From Candidatus Litorirhabdus singularis (GTDB taxonomy: Bacteria; Pseudomonadota; Gammaproteobacteria; Pseudomonadales; Halieaceae), in contig NZ_SHNN01000003.1 of assembly GCF_026262625.1 (NCBI RefSeq), positions 1 to 64,000 of the forward strand: a DNA stretch of 64,000 nucleotides, written 5' to 3'. Each line of letters opens with the position of its first letter. Position 1 is the stretch's first letter. The position numbers and the translations under genes are program-made. This document shows, one piece after another, positions 15,130 through 24,564 of the stretch. Below the pieces are notes generated by a model. The model had not been told where the DNA came from and ran no database searches. It saw nothing but the letters and a program-made list of their open reading frames with translations.

Positions 15130-16803
15130 TTAGTCCTGTCCTGCGCTGGCGACCAGGTCGCGAGCGACCACTTTTAGCGCCAGTGTTTCTTCGGCGCCCT
15201 CAAAGATAGACAGCACCCGCGCATCGACAAAATAGCGACTTACCGCGGACTCTTCCGCATAGCCCATGCCGCCGTGAATTTGCATGGCCTCCCGCGTCAC
15301 CCACTCGGCTGCACGACAGGTATAGAGCTTGACCAGGCTGGCTTCCATTTTACCGCCGCCCGCATCCAACTGGCGCGCCACGCTGTAGCTGAACTGTCTT
15401 GAGGCCGTCAGCTTCATTAGCATGCGGGCCAACTTGACTCGGGTCAGTTGATATTCGCCCACCGCGGCGCCAAACACTTTGCGCTGAGCGGCATAGTCCA
15501 GCGCCCGCTCCAGAGCTGCCTGCATTACGCCAGTAGCACGTGCCGCAGTTTGAATGCGGCCGCCGGCGAAACCGGCCATGGCATGGTAAAACCCTTTACC
15601 TTCGCCTTCGGCACCACCGACCAGATGCGTATCGGGCACAAAGAAATCCTCAAAGAAGACGTCGTAGGAATGCATACCCCGGTAACCCAGAGTGGCAATG
15701 GCGCGACCAGTGACACGCCCGCCCGACTCTTGATGATGATCAAACTCATGGCCAGCGACGGGCGGCTTCTCTACCAGAAATAAACTTAGACCCCGGTGCC
15801 CGGGCTGATCATTGCTGCGTGCCAGCGTCACCAACACGTCGGCCTTGCCGGCAAAGGTACACCAGGTCTTGCTGCCATTGAGCAACCAACCACCGTCTAC
15901 GGCGCTGGCCCGCAATACTACAGACGCCACATCGGAACCGTAATCTGGCTCTGTAACGGCAATTGCTGCCAGCACCTCGGCACTTGCCAGGCGCGGCAGC
16001 CAGGATTGCTGCTGCGCTTCGGTGCCGCCAGCTAATAACGCCCGGGCGGCAATTTCCGGCCGCGTAATCAGACTGCCTGCAGCGCCCAGGGAGCCGCGAG
16101 ATAACTCTTCAGTCACCACAATCATGCCCAGACAATCAGCCCGCTCATCCGGCATCAAACCGCCAAAACGCTCGGGAATACAAGTACCAAAACAGCCCAG
16201 CTCCGCTGCGGCGTCAATCAGTGACTGTGGGATATCCAGGTCTTCTCGGTGCACTTGCTCGGCTACCGGCATCACCTGATCGTCGGTGAAGCGCGTAAAA
16301 GTCGAGCGCACCATTTCTTTCTCAGCATCCAGCTGAGTAGGCAAGCGCAGGCCGGGCAGCGCCAACGCCTGCTCGCCAATGGCAGCCAGGCGCACCGGCT
16401 CCAACCACTCATCCAGCAAAGCGGTACAGACTGGCGCAGCTATAAATTCCATGATCGCAGCGCGCGTCAGGCCGGGTGCACCGGCGTGAGCCAGCAAGCG
16501 CTGCTGAATACTAAATACAGAATCGGCAACACTGGCCACGGCAACATCAGCGGCCAAAGCCGATTCGGCAGCCTCGGCCTGCGCATAGTCGAGCATGACC
16601 CGCGCGGCCTGCAGTTCGGCAGCGCAGAACGCCAGGTCGTAACACAGCAGCTGATGTTCATCCAACAGTACGGCCTGCACACGACCGTCTCTGCTGCACA
16701 GCAGGTGCAGTTGTTGCAACGAGCCATTTACCAGCTCTGCGGCCAAATCAAGACAGGGAAGACATTGTTCCAAATCGGCGTGTCTGGCGTTCGTATTGGT
16801 CAA
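15130..16803 (-). CDS. mcd: Acyl-CoA dehydrogenase with N-terminal extension, likely (2S)-methylsuccinyl-CoA dehydrogenase
   Basis: 557 residues: an acyl-CoA dehydrogenase core of about 390 residues preceded by an extension of about 160 residues, the length and layout of methylsuccinyl-CoA dehydrogenase. The FAD/substrate signature AVTEPDYGSD is present, as is the C-terminal MQIHGGMGYAEE segment. The late glutamate in IFEGAEE is the candidate catalytic base. The start is TTG: no in-frame ATG precedes the conserved region, and AAGGTGA lies about 8 nt upstream. It would oxidise methylsuccinyl-CoA to mesaconyl-C1-CoA, handed to the next gene product. Other short branched acyl-CoA substrates cannot be excluded. 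Confidence 0.78.
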   Translation of the reverse strand: MTNTNARHADLEQCLPCLDLAAELVNGSLQQLHLLCSRDGRVQAVLLDEHQLLCYDLAFCAAELQAARVMLDYAQAEAAESALAADVAVASVADSVFSIQQRLLAHAGAPGLTRAAIMEFIAAPVCTALLDEWLEPVRLAAIGEQALALPGLRLPTQLDAEKEMVRSTFTRFTDDQVMPVAEQVHREDLDIPQSLIDAAAELGCFGTCIPERFGGLMPDERADCLGMIVVTEELSRGSLGAAGSLITRPEIAARALLAGGTEAQQQSWLPRLASAEVLAAIAVTEPDYGSDVASVVLRASAVDGGWLLNGSKTWCTFAGKADVLVTLARSNDQPGHRGLSLFLVEKPPVAGHEFDHHQESGGRVTGRAIATLGYRGMHSYDVFFEDFFVPDTHLVGGAEGEGKGFYHAMAGFAGGRIQTAARATGVMQAALERALDYAAQRKVFGAAVGEYQLTRVKLARMLMKLTASRQFSYSVARQLDAGGGKMEASLVKLYTCRAAEWVTREAMQIHGGMGYAEESAVSRYFVDARVLSIFEGAEETLALKVVARDLVASAGQD

Positions 16804-17014
16804 ACTAATATCACCTTTGCAGCTAACAATATTCAGTGTTTTTTAACGCTATCGGTACGGCACTCGCGTCTCTAATTCTGAGCTTCCTGACAGCAGGCGA
16901 CTACTATCCGCATTGGCCGCCACTCTGACAAGTTGAATTTCGAGGCAGCACTCGTTTTAACCGCATAATCCGCTACACTGCTTGGACAGTATATGTTTCG
17001 GAGCCGTCGTATAC

Positions 17015-18673
17015 ATGCAAAGCTTCAGCGCCAGCGAGCGTATTCTATCGCTGTTCACTACCCTGCGCCCTGGAGAGGGTCGCAGCGCATTGCTACTGGG
17101 CGCGCAGTCGTTTGTGATTATGTTTTCCTATTACCTGCTCAAGGTCATTCGCGACCCGCTGATACTCGCCGAAGGTAATCCCGAGCTAAAGGCCTATACG
17201 AATGCCATGCAGGCTGTGATTCTGATGCTGGTGGTGCCCGTTTTTGCCAAGATCTATCAACACCAGGCCGCTAATCAACCCCAGCACCTGCTGGTACAGC
17301 GGATACTACTGTTCTTCATCGGTAACATGGTTCTGTTCGGATTGGCGTATAACGCTGGCTGGCGTATCGCTATAGCCTATTACGTCTGGCTCGGCATCTT
17401 CTCGGTTATGGCGGTAGCGTTGTTCTGGTCGTTTGCCGCAGACCTTTACAACGTCAAGTCCGGGCAACGGTTGTTTCCGGTGATCGCCGCGGCCGCATCG
17501 GCCGGCGCTTATCTGGGCGCAAGTTTTGCTGGCATGTGGGACCCCATGGTCGGCCACGGCGGCACCATCTACACCGCCGCCGTGCTGCTAATGCTGCCCT
17601 GCTGGCTCAGCAGTCTGGTAGCACCGACAGTGCCGGCAGGTTCCGGTAGTAGTTTTGCTGGCAGCGCCCAGAGCGGCGAAGAAAAGGAAGACGAGCACAC
17701 CTCTTTGGCCGAGGGTTTCCTGGTGGTGTTGCGCAGCCGCTACCTGATACTGATTGCGGTTTTTGTGATTATCATGAACCTGATTAACACCAATGGTGAG
17801 TTCATTTTATCGGCCTTTGTGTCACAGGCCGCCGATGCCAGCTTTGGGCTGCCGGCACAGGCCGCCGAGCGCGATGCCTTTATCACACGCTTTTACTCCA
17901 GCTACTTCGCCTGGTTCAACCTGCTCGGCTTCTTTGTTCAACTGTTTCTGGTGGCGCGAATATTTGACAAAGTCGGCTTACGAGGGGCCATTTTGATACT
18001 GCCAGCGCTAATGATATTGAGCTATTCTGCGATGCTGATTTTTCCGCTGCTGGCGGTTGTGCGCGTCTCCATGATCGCCGAGAACAGCCTGAGTTACTCC
18101 TTGCAGAACACCACGCGTCACGCTCTCTTTCTACCGCTCAGTCGCAAGGAAAAATACGTAGGCAAGCAAAGCATAGACACCTTTTTCTTCCGCTTCGGTG
18201 ATCTACTTTCCGCGGGAGCCGTGTTTATAGGCAGCAGTTTACTGGGCCTGCAACTGAGCGGTTTCGTGATTGCCAATATCGGCTTGGCAGCGGGCCTGTT
18301 TTGGATATCCTGGGTTATCGGCAAGCAGAACCAGGGCGTAGTGGAGGCCCTGATTATCAACGCTCCCCCAATACTGGCAGTACCCATCCCCGACCAACAC
18401 ATAGCCGCCGGTGAGCCCTACGATCTGACCTTACCCGCTGGCACCTTTCTAGACCCCGATGAAGGTGATGCTCTGAAGTTCCAGGCCTACGGTCAAGCCC
18501 GCGGCCAGCTGCCCTCGTGGGTACGCTTTGACACAATGCGCGGCCACTTTCGTCTGGCCCCCCCGGCGGGCAGTAGTGGCGCATTAATATTGATGGTGGT
18601 AGCGACAGATTTTGACGGCCTTGAGGCCGAGGCGGAGTTCACGCTGTACTATGGTGATATGTCGGAAGCGTAG
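17015..18673 (+). CDS. ATP/ADP-translocase-family (NTP/NDP exchanger-like) MFS carrier fused to an Ig-like domain
   Basis: 552 residues. The first about 440 form some 10-12 hydrophobic helices with the features of the ATP:ADP antiporter (AAA/TLC) family: the early SYYLLKVIRDPLILAEG segment, FWSFAADLYNV, and a late KEKYVGKQSIDTFFFRFGD block. The last about 100 residues are hydrophilic and resemble a cadherin/dystroglycan-type Ig domain (APP.L.VPIPDQ opening, later GHFRLAPP). That tail should sit at one membrane face after the final helix. The ATG at 17015 has GGAG upstream. The family is best known from intracellular parasites and plastids, but free-living relatives exist with unknown substrates. 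Stands alone. Confidence 0.8.
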   Translation: MQSFSASERILSLFTTLRPGEGRSALLLGAQSFVIMFSYYLLKVIRDPLILAEGNPELKAYTNAMQAVILMLVVPVFAKIYQHQAANQPQHLLVQRILLFFIGNMVLFGLAYNAGWRIAIAYYVWLGIFSVMAVALFWSFAADLYNVKSGQRLFPVIAAAASAGAYLGASFAGMWDPMVGHGGTIYTAAVLLMLPCWLSSLVAPTVPAGSGSSFAGSAQSGEEKEDEHTSLAEGFLVVLRSRYLILIAVFVIIMNLINTNGEFILSAFVSQAADASFGLPAQAAERDAFITRFYSSYFAWFNLLGFFVQLFLVARIFDKVGLRGAILILPALMILSYSAMLIFPLLAVVRVSMIAENSLSYSLQNTTRHALFLPLSRKEKYVGKQSIDTFFFRFGDLLSAGAVFIGSSLLGLQLSGFVIANIGLAAGLFWISWVIGKQNQGVVEALIINAPPILAVPIPDQHIAAGEPYDLTLPAGTFLDPDEGDALKFQAYGQARGQLPSWVRFDTMRGHFRLAPPAGSSGALILMVVATDFDGLEAEAEFTLYYGDMSEA

Positions 18674-18780
18674 GCGCTCCACCGACAATTGGTCTCAATT
18701 CCTGTATATTCCACTGCTCACACAGCACCACGGTTGTGACTGACTCAGACCACTGACTAAAAACTACGATTCGACTTACC

Positions 18781-19773
18781 ATGGAACAACCCAACCGCCG
18801 TTTCAGCGTCGCACCCATGATGGATTGGAGCGACCGCCATTGTCGTTACTTCTGGCGCCTGCTCAGCAAGCAGGCCCTGTTGTACACCGAGATGGTGACC
18901 ACCGGCGCCCTCATTCACGGCGACCGTGAACGGTTTTTGCGCTACAACCCTGAAGAACATCCCTTAGCACTGCAGTTAGGCGGCAGTAACACTGCCGATT
19001 TGGCGCAGTGTGCTGTGTGGGCTGAGGAATGGGGTTATGACGAGGTCAACCTGAACTGTGGCTGTCCCTCTGACCGGGTTCAGTCTGGCATGTTCGGCGC
19101 CTGCTTAATGGCGCAGCCACAGCTGGTCGCTGACTGCGTAAAAGCCATGCAAGACGCCTGTTCCATTCCGGTCACGGTAAAACACCGCATTGGTATTGAT
19201 GATATGGAGTCGTGGCAAGAAATGGCCGACTTTGTCGATACCATCGCCACCACCGGCTGCAACACCTTTATCGTGCATGCTCGCAAAGCCTGGTTGCAGG
19301 GCTTAAGCCCAAAACAGAACCGGGAAGTTCCGCCACTGGAATACGAGTGGGTCTATCGCCTCAAGCGCGAGCGCCCGGACCTGGAGATCATTATCAATGG
19401 CGGCATCAATTCACTAGCAGCAGCGCAGCAGCATCTGGAGCAGGTGGACGGCGTTATGTTGGGACGTGAGGCCTACCAGAATCCTTATCTGCTAGCGGAA
19501 GTTGACCAGCAGCTACTGGGTCACACCTCAGCTGTGGCCAGCCGCGAGCAGATTCTGCTACAGTTGATGCCCTATGTCGCGCAGCAACTGGCGCAGGGCA
19601 CCGCGCTAAACCATATCAGCCGCCACCTGTTGGGGCTATTTCAGGGAGTGCCCGGTGCACGCAAGTTCAGGCGCCATATCAGCGAAAACGCCTGGCGCGA
19701 AGGCGCCGGTATCGAAGTGCTGGAAACCGCACTGGGACTGGTACTGCAAGAAACGGAGAGATTGGCATCGTGA
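18781..19773 (+). CDS. dusA: tRNA-dihydrouridine synthase A
   Basis: 330 residues. An FMN-dependent TIM barrel that reduces U20/U20a in the tRNA D-loop. The DusA-type N-terminus [12 protein letters not shown] is present, then LQLGGS, the NLNCGCPS motif with the catalytic cysteine, KHRIGID, and a GGIN phosphate-binding segment. Length is typical. Its stop overlaps the GTG start of tal by 4 nt, so translation is coupled. dusA next to tal is a pairing I recall from Pseudomonas. Confidence 0.95.
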   Translation: MEQPNRRFSVAPMMDWSDRHCRYFWRLLSKQALLYTEMVTTGALIHGDRERFLRYNPEEHPLALQLGGSNTADLAQCAVWAEEWGYDEVNLNCGCPSDRVQSGMFGACLMAQPQLVADCVKAMQDACSIPVTVKHRIGIDDMESWQEMADFVDTIATTGCNTFIVHARKAWLQGLSPKQNREVPPLEYEWVYRLKRERPDLEIIINGGINSLAAAQQHLEQVDGVMLGREAYQNPYLLAEVDQQLLGHTSAVASREQILLQLMPYVAQQLAQGTALNHISRHLLGLFQGVPGARKFRRHISENAWREGAGIEVLETALGLVLQETERLAS

Positions 19774-20738
19774 GCAATAAACTCGAACAACTACGCAGCA
19801 TGACCACAGTGGTCGCCGATACCGGTGATATCACTGCTATCAAACGCTTTACCCCGCAAGATGCCACCACCAATCCATCGCTATTGCTGAAGGCTGCGCA
19901 GTTGCCTCACTACGCCGGGCTGGTCAGCGCTGCGTGTAAGGAAGCTGGCATCAGCCGCAGCGCGTCCAGCGAGCAGCTGGCAGCCTGTTGCGACCGACTG
20001 GCAGTCAGTATTGGTAGCGAAATCATCGCGACCATTCCGGGGCGGGTGTCCACTGAAGTGGACGCACGACTGTCGTTTGACACCCAGGCCAGTAGCGAAC
20101 GCGCGCGGCATCTGATTGGCATGTATGAAGCAGCCGGCATTGATCGCAGCCGCATTCTGATTAAGTTGGCTTCCACCTGGGAGGGCATCCGCGCCGCCGA
20201 GCAGTTGGAACGCGACGGTATTAACTGCAACCTGACGTTGCTGTTCGGGTTTGAGCAGGCAGCGGCCTGTGCCGACGCGGGGGTCTATCTGATTTCCCCG
20301 TTTGTCGGGCGAATTCTCGACTGGTACAAAGCTAACACCGATCTGAACATGCAGTCCCCAGCCGATGACCCCGGCGTGCAATCGGTTAAGAGAATCTTCA
20401 ACTACTACAAGCAGCATGATTATAAAACCGTGGTTATGGGCGCCAGCTTTCGCAACACCGGCGAGATCGAAGAGCTGGCGGGCTGTGATCGCCTCACTAT
20501 CAGCCCGGGCCTGCTGGAAGAACTGGCGGCCGACGAAGGCGACCTACCACGCAAGTTGGACGCGGCACACGCAAGCAGCGAAGACTCGCGCAGCGCGCCT
20601 TCTGAAGCTGAATTTCGCTATGCCCTGAATCTTGACCCTATGGCAACGGAAAAACTGGCCGAAGGCATTAGAAACTTCGTCGCCGATCAAGAGAAACTGG
20701 AAACCTTACTGCTGGCCTTCGATGATAAAGTCGCTTAA
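19770..20738 (+). CDS. tal: Transaldolase
   Basis: 322 residues, the TalB-type length. It transfers a dihydroxyacetone unit between sedoheptulose-7-P and glyceraldehyde-3-P in the pentose phosphate pathway. The opening [10 protein letters not shown] and the QDATTNPSL segment are diagnostic. The Schiff-base lysine is in [11 protein letters not shown]. The GTG start overlaps the dusA stop. The C-terminus overlaps the start of the TerB gene. Confidence 0.96.
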   Translation: MSNKLEQLRSMTTVVADTGDITAIKRFTPQDATTNPSLLLKAAQLPHYAGLVSAACKEAGISRSASSEQLAACCDRLAVSIGSEIIATIPGRVSTEVDARLSFDTQASSERARHLIGMYEAAGIDRSRILIKLASTWEGIRAAEQLERDGINCNLTLLFGFEQAAACADAGVYLISPFVGRILDWYKANTDLNMQSPADDPGVQSVKRIFNYYKQHDYKTVVMGASFRNTGEIEELAGCDRLTISPGLLEELAADEGDLPRKLDAAHASSEDSRSAPSEAEFRYALNLDPMATEKLAEGIRNFVADQEKLETLLLAFDDKVA

Positions 20739-21174
20739 ATCACTGTTTCAAAAGCCCGAGCAGAGTGCCGGGCCAGAGCTGCAACATAGCCTTCATTTAG
20801 CTGCTGCTGCCTTGCTGATCGAAATGACGCGTGCCGACTTTGAGATTGCCAAAGCGGAGCAGGATGCGCTGGTTAAGGTCCTCTGCAACACGCTGGAGCT
20901 GGAGCATGCCGAAGTTCTGGAGTTAATTGAGCTGGGCTCCGTCGCTGCCGATCGGGCCACGTCATTGTACGAGTTTACGCGGCTGATCAATGATCATTAC
21001 AGCCCGGATCAGAAGCGCGAGCTGGTGCGCAGTATGTGGCAGGTGGCGTATGCCGACAATGACTTGGACAAATACGAAGAGAGACTGATACGTCAGGTCT
21101 CTGACCTTATCCATGTCTCGCATGCGGCCTTTATTAAACTCAAACTGGAAGTGACCGGGCAAAAACCGGGCTGA
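20722..21174 (+). CDS. TerB-family protein
   Basis: 150 residues, acidic and helical, matching the TerB/DjlA-N type four-helix-bundle family. Conserved acidic residues occur in [14 protein letters not shown] and in [11 protein letters not shown]. The family is named after tellurite resistance, but most chromosomal members have no known activity. The ATG at 20722 lies inside tal (17-nt overlap), so the gene is co-translated with tal. A longer upstream frame is only tal read out of phase. No other ter genes are here. Confidence 0.8.
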   Translation: MIKSLKSLFQKPEQSAGPELQHSLHLAAAALLIEMTRADFEIAKAEQDALVKVLCNTLELEHAEVLELIELGSVAADRATSLYEFTRLINDHYSPDQKRELVRSMWQVAYADNDLDKYEERLIRQVSDLIHVSHAAFIKLKLEVTGQKPG

Positions 21175-21193
21175 GCGCTTCTCAACCGTTACT

Positions 21194-21673
21194 TCAAGAC
21201 TCCTGCAGCACCACCATCAGGTCTTCAAAGCGCTGGCGGTTTTCTTCACTCAGGTCCATCAGCGCACGATGCGCCTCGATAACCTTGGCCTTAACCGCCG
21301 CCTCGTCGCCCGCTACCGTGGGTACTTCAGCAATATGGTCAGGCTCGTCGCAGGTTTCGTGGCGAATATCGAACAACTTGCCGAATGCCATGCTCTGCAA
21401 CAAGCGGTTAATACCCGCATCGCAGGAGTAAATAACTGGTTTGAAGCTATACTGCTCGCGGGCGCGCAACGCCAGCCGTGCCAGCAGCCCCAGCGTGGTA
21501 CTATCGATACCCTCCGCTGAACACAAGTCCACGACCACACTGTCAAAATCTGGCGCTGAAAACATGCGTTCCAGATAGTCATCAATGGTTGAGCACAGGC
21601 TGACCCGAACATCTCCTACCATTTTCAGGGCGTAGGCTCCCTCATGTTCTGCGGCAAGTATGCGGCCATTCAT
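21194..21673 (-). CDS. STAS-domain protein (anti-anti-sigma type)
   Basis: 159 residues. The STAS fold covers about 1-100 (beta strand ending VVVDLCSAEGIDSTTLGLLARL), with the GIDSTTLG segment in the place of the phosphorylatable Ser/Thr loop of SpoIIAA-type antagonists. A helical tail follows. It starts 3 nt after the PP2C phosphatase gene on the same strand. A PP2C phosphatase plus its STAS substrate is the classical partner-switching arrangement. No kinase of the RsbW type is in the window. Confidence 0.88.
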   Translation of the reverse strand: MNGRILAAEHEGAYALKMVGDVRVSLCSTIDDYLERMFSAPDFDSVVVDLCSAEGIDSTTLGLLARLALRAREQYSFKPVIYSCDAGINRLLQSMAFGKLFDIRHETCDEPDHIAEVPTVAGDEAAVKAKVIEAHRALMDLSEENRQRFEDLMVVLQES

Positions 21674-21676
21674 CGC

Positions 21677-22858
21677 TTACGCACCCTTGCCAATAAATAA
21701 CGCGGCTATATCGTCGGGCGCAGCGCTGACCTTGTCCAAACCGAGTTGCACCACCAGCTGCTCGGGAGACTCCTGAGTACCGGCAAACGCCTCGAGAAAA
21801 TAGGCCTCTTTTTCTATCAGGTTATCCGGCGGCAGAATCTCCAGAATGCCGTCGGTGAACAGGGCCAACATAAACTGATCCGGCAGATCCACCTGATACT
21901 CTTCAAAACTCACGTCTTCCATAATACCTACCGCGCTGCCCTCGCCCTCCAGATAGCGCGCGCCGCCCTGTGACACCAGCACCGGCAGCGGCAGATGTCC
22001 TGCCACGCTGTAGCGCATGTTCGCCGTCTCCAGATCAATAACTCCCACCACCATGGTGGCAAACTTGCCAATCGCCAGCTCCAGCAGGTCATGATTAGCC
22101 TGTTTCAGCATAGCGACAGGCTCAATGACGGTCTGGTCTTCCCGGTGAATATAATCGGAGCGTTTACGGGCAAACAGATTCTTGAGTAATACGGTAACAA
22201 AGGCCGAGGATGAGCCGTGACCGGACACGTCGGCAATCACGAAGGTCGCGTAACGATCACCGACCAGAAAATAATCAATAAAATCGCCGCTCAGGTAAAG
22301 CGACGGTATGACGCTATGGCTGCAGACATAATCGCCGATACGCGAGGGCGATTCTGGCAACATACGCAGCTGCACGTGCCGACCGGCCTGCTGGTCCTGT
22401 TCAAGCACCTGCACAGTGCCGCGTAGCTCGGCGTTGGCCTTTTCCAGCTGCCGTCCATAAACAGAGTTTTCACGGCGCAGAGCGCGCTGCTGCATGCACC
22501 GCTGGACACTTAAATACAGCGCCTCCCAATCATCGATGGGCAGTGCAAAGAAATCGCTGAAACCCAGCCGCAATGCCCTCATCACCTGATTGGCATCGTC
22601 CCGTCTCGAGGTCATGATGGCAGTAATGTCGAGTTCGCGTTCGCTCAGCACTTCCATCACGGCTTCCCAGGAAATACCAGGCATATCAATATTAACCAAC
22701 ACCAGGTCAACGTCGTCGTCTATGTCGGTGCCGATGGAGGGATCTACTTCAAAGACGATTTCGACATAGAAACCCCTGGCAGCCAGACGATCAGCAATCT
22801 CGTCAGCTGCAGCTTTATCGTGTTCCAGAATGAGGACATGGCCTCTACGATCGGTCAT
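21677..22858 (-). CDS. Receiver-like domain fused to PP2C (SpoIIE/RsbU) phosphatase; receiver lacks phosphoacceptor Asp
   Basis: 393 residues. The N-terminal about 120 have the CheY-like fold, but the residue at the phosphorylation site is Asn56 (VLVNIDMP in place of VLLDxxMP), and the conserved lysine near the end of the domain is Leu106. A coiled linker follows (about 125-165), then a PP2C domain with metal aspartates in FVIADVSGHG and ALFTDGILE. It should dephosphorylate the STAS protein encoded 3 nt downstream. The receiver is probably signal-independent of phosphotransfer, or binds another partner. The genomic neighbourhood (tal, STAS, PP2C, mlaA) resembles the one I recall in Pseudomonas. 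Confidence 0.88.
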   Translation of the reverse strand: MTDRRGHVLILEHDKAAADEIADRLAARGFYVEIVFEVDPSIGTDIDDDVDLVLVNIDMPGISWEAVMEVLSERELDITAIMTSRRDDANQVMRALRLGFSDFFALPIDDWEALYLSVQRCMQQRALRRENSVYGRQLEKANAELRGTVQVLEQDQQAGRHVQLRMLPESPSRIGDYVCSHSVIPSLYLSGDFIDYFLVGDRYATFVIADVSGHGSSSAFVTVLLKNLFARKRSDYIHREDQTVIEPVAMLKQANHDLLELAIGKFATMVVGVIDLETANMRYSVAGHLPLPVLVSQGGARYLEGEGSAVGIMEDVSFEEYQVDLPDQFMLALFTDGILEILPPDNLIEKEAYFLEAFAGTQESPEQLVVQLGLDKVSAAPDDIAALFIGKGA

Positions 22859-22959
22859 TCAGGCGCTCTAACACCACTAGTGCCGGAACCCTACTCCCAT
22901 AGACAAGGGCCTGCAAGCAAGCGAAGCTCCAAGTGCGAACGATTTCACAAACTCGGCAC

Positions 22960-23694
22960 TCACTCTTCATCCCAATCGAATTCATCGCCAAATTCGTCCT
23001 CGAAGTCAGAGAACGTATCCTGCACCACGCCATCGTTAACAAAGGCTTCGCGAGTCTGCAGATAGATGTCGCGGATAAAGATATAACGGTCACCACTGAT
23101 CAATTGCTCGGCATCAGTCAATGCCGCTCTGTTGTCGATCACCTCCAACGAAAAAAGTCCGGCGCGGACACCAAAACTGTCAATACTCCATTGCACGGAA
23201 GCGACGGTATCCACCATAAAGCCGGTGCCGCTGCGCACGGTTCTGGGACCGAAGAATGGCACCATAATATAAGGGCCGGAGTCCATGCCCCACAGGGCAA
23301 GGGTATGGCCAAAATCTGTACGATACGGGGCAATACCCATTTCCGAGGCCACGTCGACCAAACCAAACATGCCCACGGTAGAATTGATCACAAAACGACC
23401 GCCGTCGCGCCCGGCTTCTGGGAAACGGCCTTGCACAATGGCATTTAGCGTGCCGTTAAAATCATAAAGATTGGAGAAAAAGTTACGCACACCGCGTTCT
23501 GCAAAATTAGGCGTAATAGCGCGGTAGCCCAATGACAGTGGTGCAATGATATTGCGGTCCAGCGCATCATTGAAGGCGAATACCTTGCGATTAAAGGCCT
23601 CATAGGGATCGCCAGGGGCTGTCTCTGCGGCAGTGGCGCACGCGGACGTCGCCAGGACCAGGCTAAGAGAAATGAGGCGCAACACAAATTTCAT
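22960..23694 (-). CDS. mlaA: MlaA/VacJ outer-membrane lipid-asymmetry lipoprotein
   Basis: 244 residues. The signal sequence ends in ATSAC, a lipobox with Cys near residue 19, followed by the family core: DPYEAFNRKVFAFND, NFFSNL, a GGRFVINSTVG segment and the DFGHTLALWG motif. It removes mislocalised phospholipids from the outer leaflet of the outer membrane, working with MlaC and the MlaFEDB ABC transporter (not encoded here). The C-terminus is a very acidic Asp/Glu tail. The ATG at 23694 is preferred over a TTG two codons upstream. Confidence 0.95.
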   Translation of the reverse strand: MKFVLRLISLSLVLATSACATAAETAPGDPYEAFNRKVFAFNDALDRNIIAPLSLGYRAITPNFAERGVRNFFSNLYDFNGTLNAIVQGRFPEAGRDGGRFVINSTVGMFGLVDVASEMGIAPYRTDFGHTLALWGMDSGPYIMVPFFGPRTVRSGTGFMVDTVASVQWSIDSFGVRAGLFSLEVIDNRAALTDAEQLISGDRYIFIRDIYLQTREAFVNDGVVQDTFSDFEDEFGDEFDWDEE

Positions 23695-23757
23695 ACGCAA
23701 ACCAAACCTACAGATGGCGTGATTTTAGCTAGCACAGGCACCGTGAGCAACCGTCTT

Positions 23758-24564
23758 TCAGTGAGAAATGCAATCCAGCAGAATATCCTGCTGCAAAAAC
23801 TGGTTAAGCATGTTCTCGCCAAACTCAATAATTGACCTTACGGAGTCGGCATTCATTTCCTCTGCCAGCTGCTTTAACAAGTCCCGTGCGGTCAATTCGC
23901 CATCATTATCCCTGATCAGCTCCAGCAACCGTGCAGTGGCAGCGTTAGTCTCCATAAACTGCACAGCGTCGTCACGATTCCGGTACACCACCAAATAAGT
24001 GGGTTGCGGCGGCGGTGCGTCGGGCTCACAGCCAGGCCCGATGGTATGCACCGGATATTGATAAACCAGCGACCACGCTAATGGCGACAGTACCGGCACC
24101 CCATCCAGCGGTGACTCAGGTGCGGCCGCCGTGGAGACGGCCGCCGTGGAGACGGCCGCCGTGGACTCGGCCGCCGTGGACTCGGGCAGCTCCTCGTCGG
24201 CAATATCCAAGGCTAACTCTACCCATTCATAGTGCACCAGTTCCACTAAAAACGGCGGATCGGCCGGACTCGGCTCGTAGTGGTGCATCACAAACTGAAC
24301 AAATTCCTGACTGACCTCCAGAGCGTAAGGCGACTGACAGCGATAGTCTCTGATAAATACCCGGACCAGCCGGTGCCAGTCTTCATCGCGGTACAGGCTC
24401 CGGGTCACCGGAAAGCCACCTTTAATAAAGGCTTCAATGTTGTTGTAGACAAGGTCGTTATAAATCTTGATGCGACGACTCTCAATACCTGCCGGCGGCT
24501 TGTTCGCCGCAGGGTCGCGCAAATGCTCGGTCAACTCTCGCTGCTGCTCGGCAAGATCAGGCAT
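23758..24564 (-). CDS. hvfC: HvfC/BufC-family RiPP maturation partner (DUF2063)
   Basis: 268 residues. The N-terminal DUF2063 domain is helical, with the conserved [13 protein letters not shown] and FPVTRSL segments. A C-terminal winged-helix-like domain follows. This is the partner protein of the iron-dependent peptide-modifying enzyme encoded just upstream, with an 8-nt overlap. Known HvfC/TglI/MbnC-type partners bind the precursor and the enzyme. An odd feature is a low-complexity Ser-Thr-Ala-Ala insert near residues 128-146, encoded by four copies of a 15-bp repeat. It probably lies in a loop between the domains. Confidence 0.9.
   Translation of the reverse strand: MPDLAEQQRELTEHLRDPAANKPPAGIESRRIKIYNDLVYNNIEAFIKGGFPVTRSLYRDEDWHRLVRVFIRDYRCQSPYALEVSQEFVQFVMHHYEPSPADPPFLVELVHYEWVELALDIADEELPESTAAESTAAVSTAAVSTAAAPESPLDGVPVLSPLAWSLVYQYPVHTIGPGCEPDAPPPQPTYLVVYRNRDDAVQFMETNAATARLLELIRDNDGELTARDLLKQLAEEMNADSVRSIIEFGENMLNQFLQQDILLDCISH
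24124..24183 (-). repeat. Four 15-bp tandem repeats inside hvfC
   Basis: Four consecutive units GGCCGCCGTGGANNC. The first two read GAGAC and the last two GACTC at the variable end. The period is a multiple of three, so the frame stays open and copy-number change would only alter the number of Ser-Thr-Ala-Ala blocks. This looks like recent slippage. Confidence 0.85.

Noticed and set aside
13940-15133. A 397-codon open frame on the plus strand
   Set aside because: It lies opposite the CoA transferase gene, resembles no protein family, and arises from the GC-rich codon bias of the real gene.
20632-20721. 30-codon N-terminal extension of the TerB protein
   Set aside because: It is the end of tal read in another frame; the ATG at 20722 begins the family-like part.
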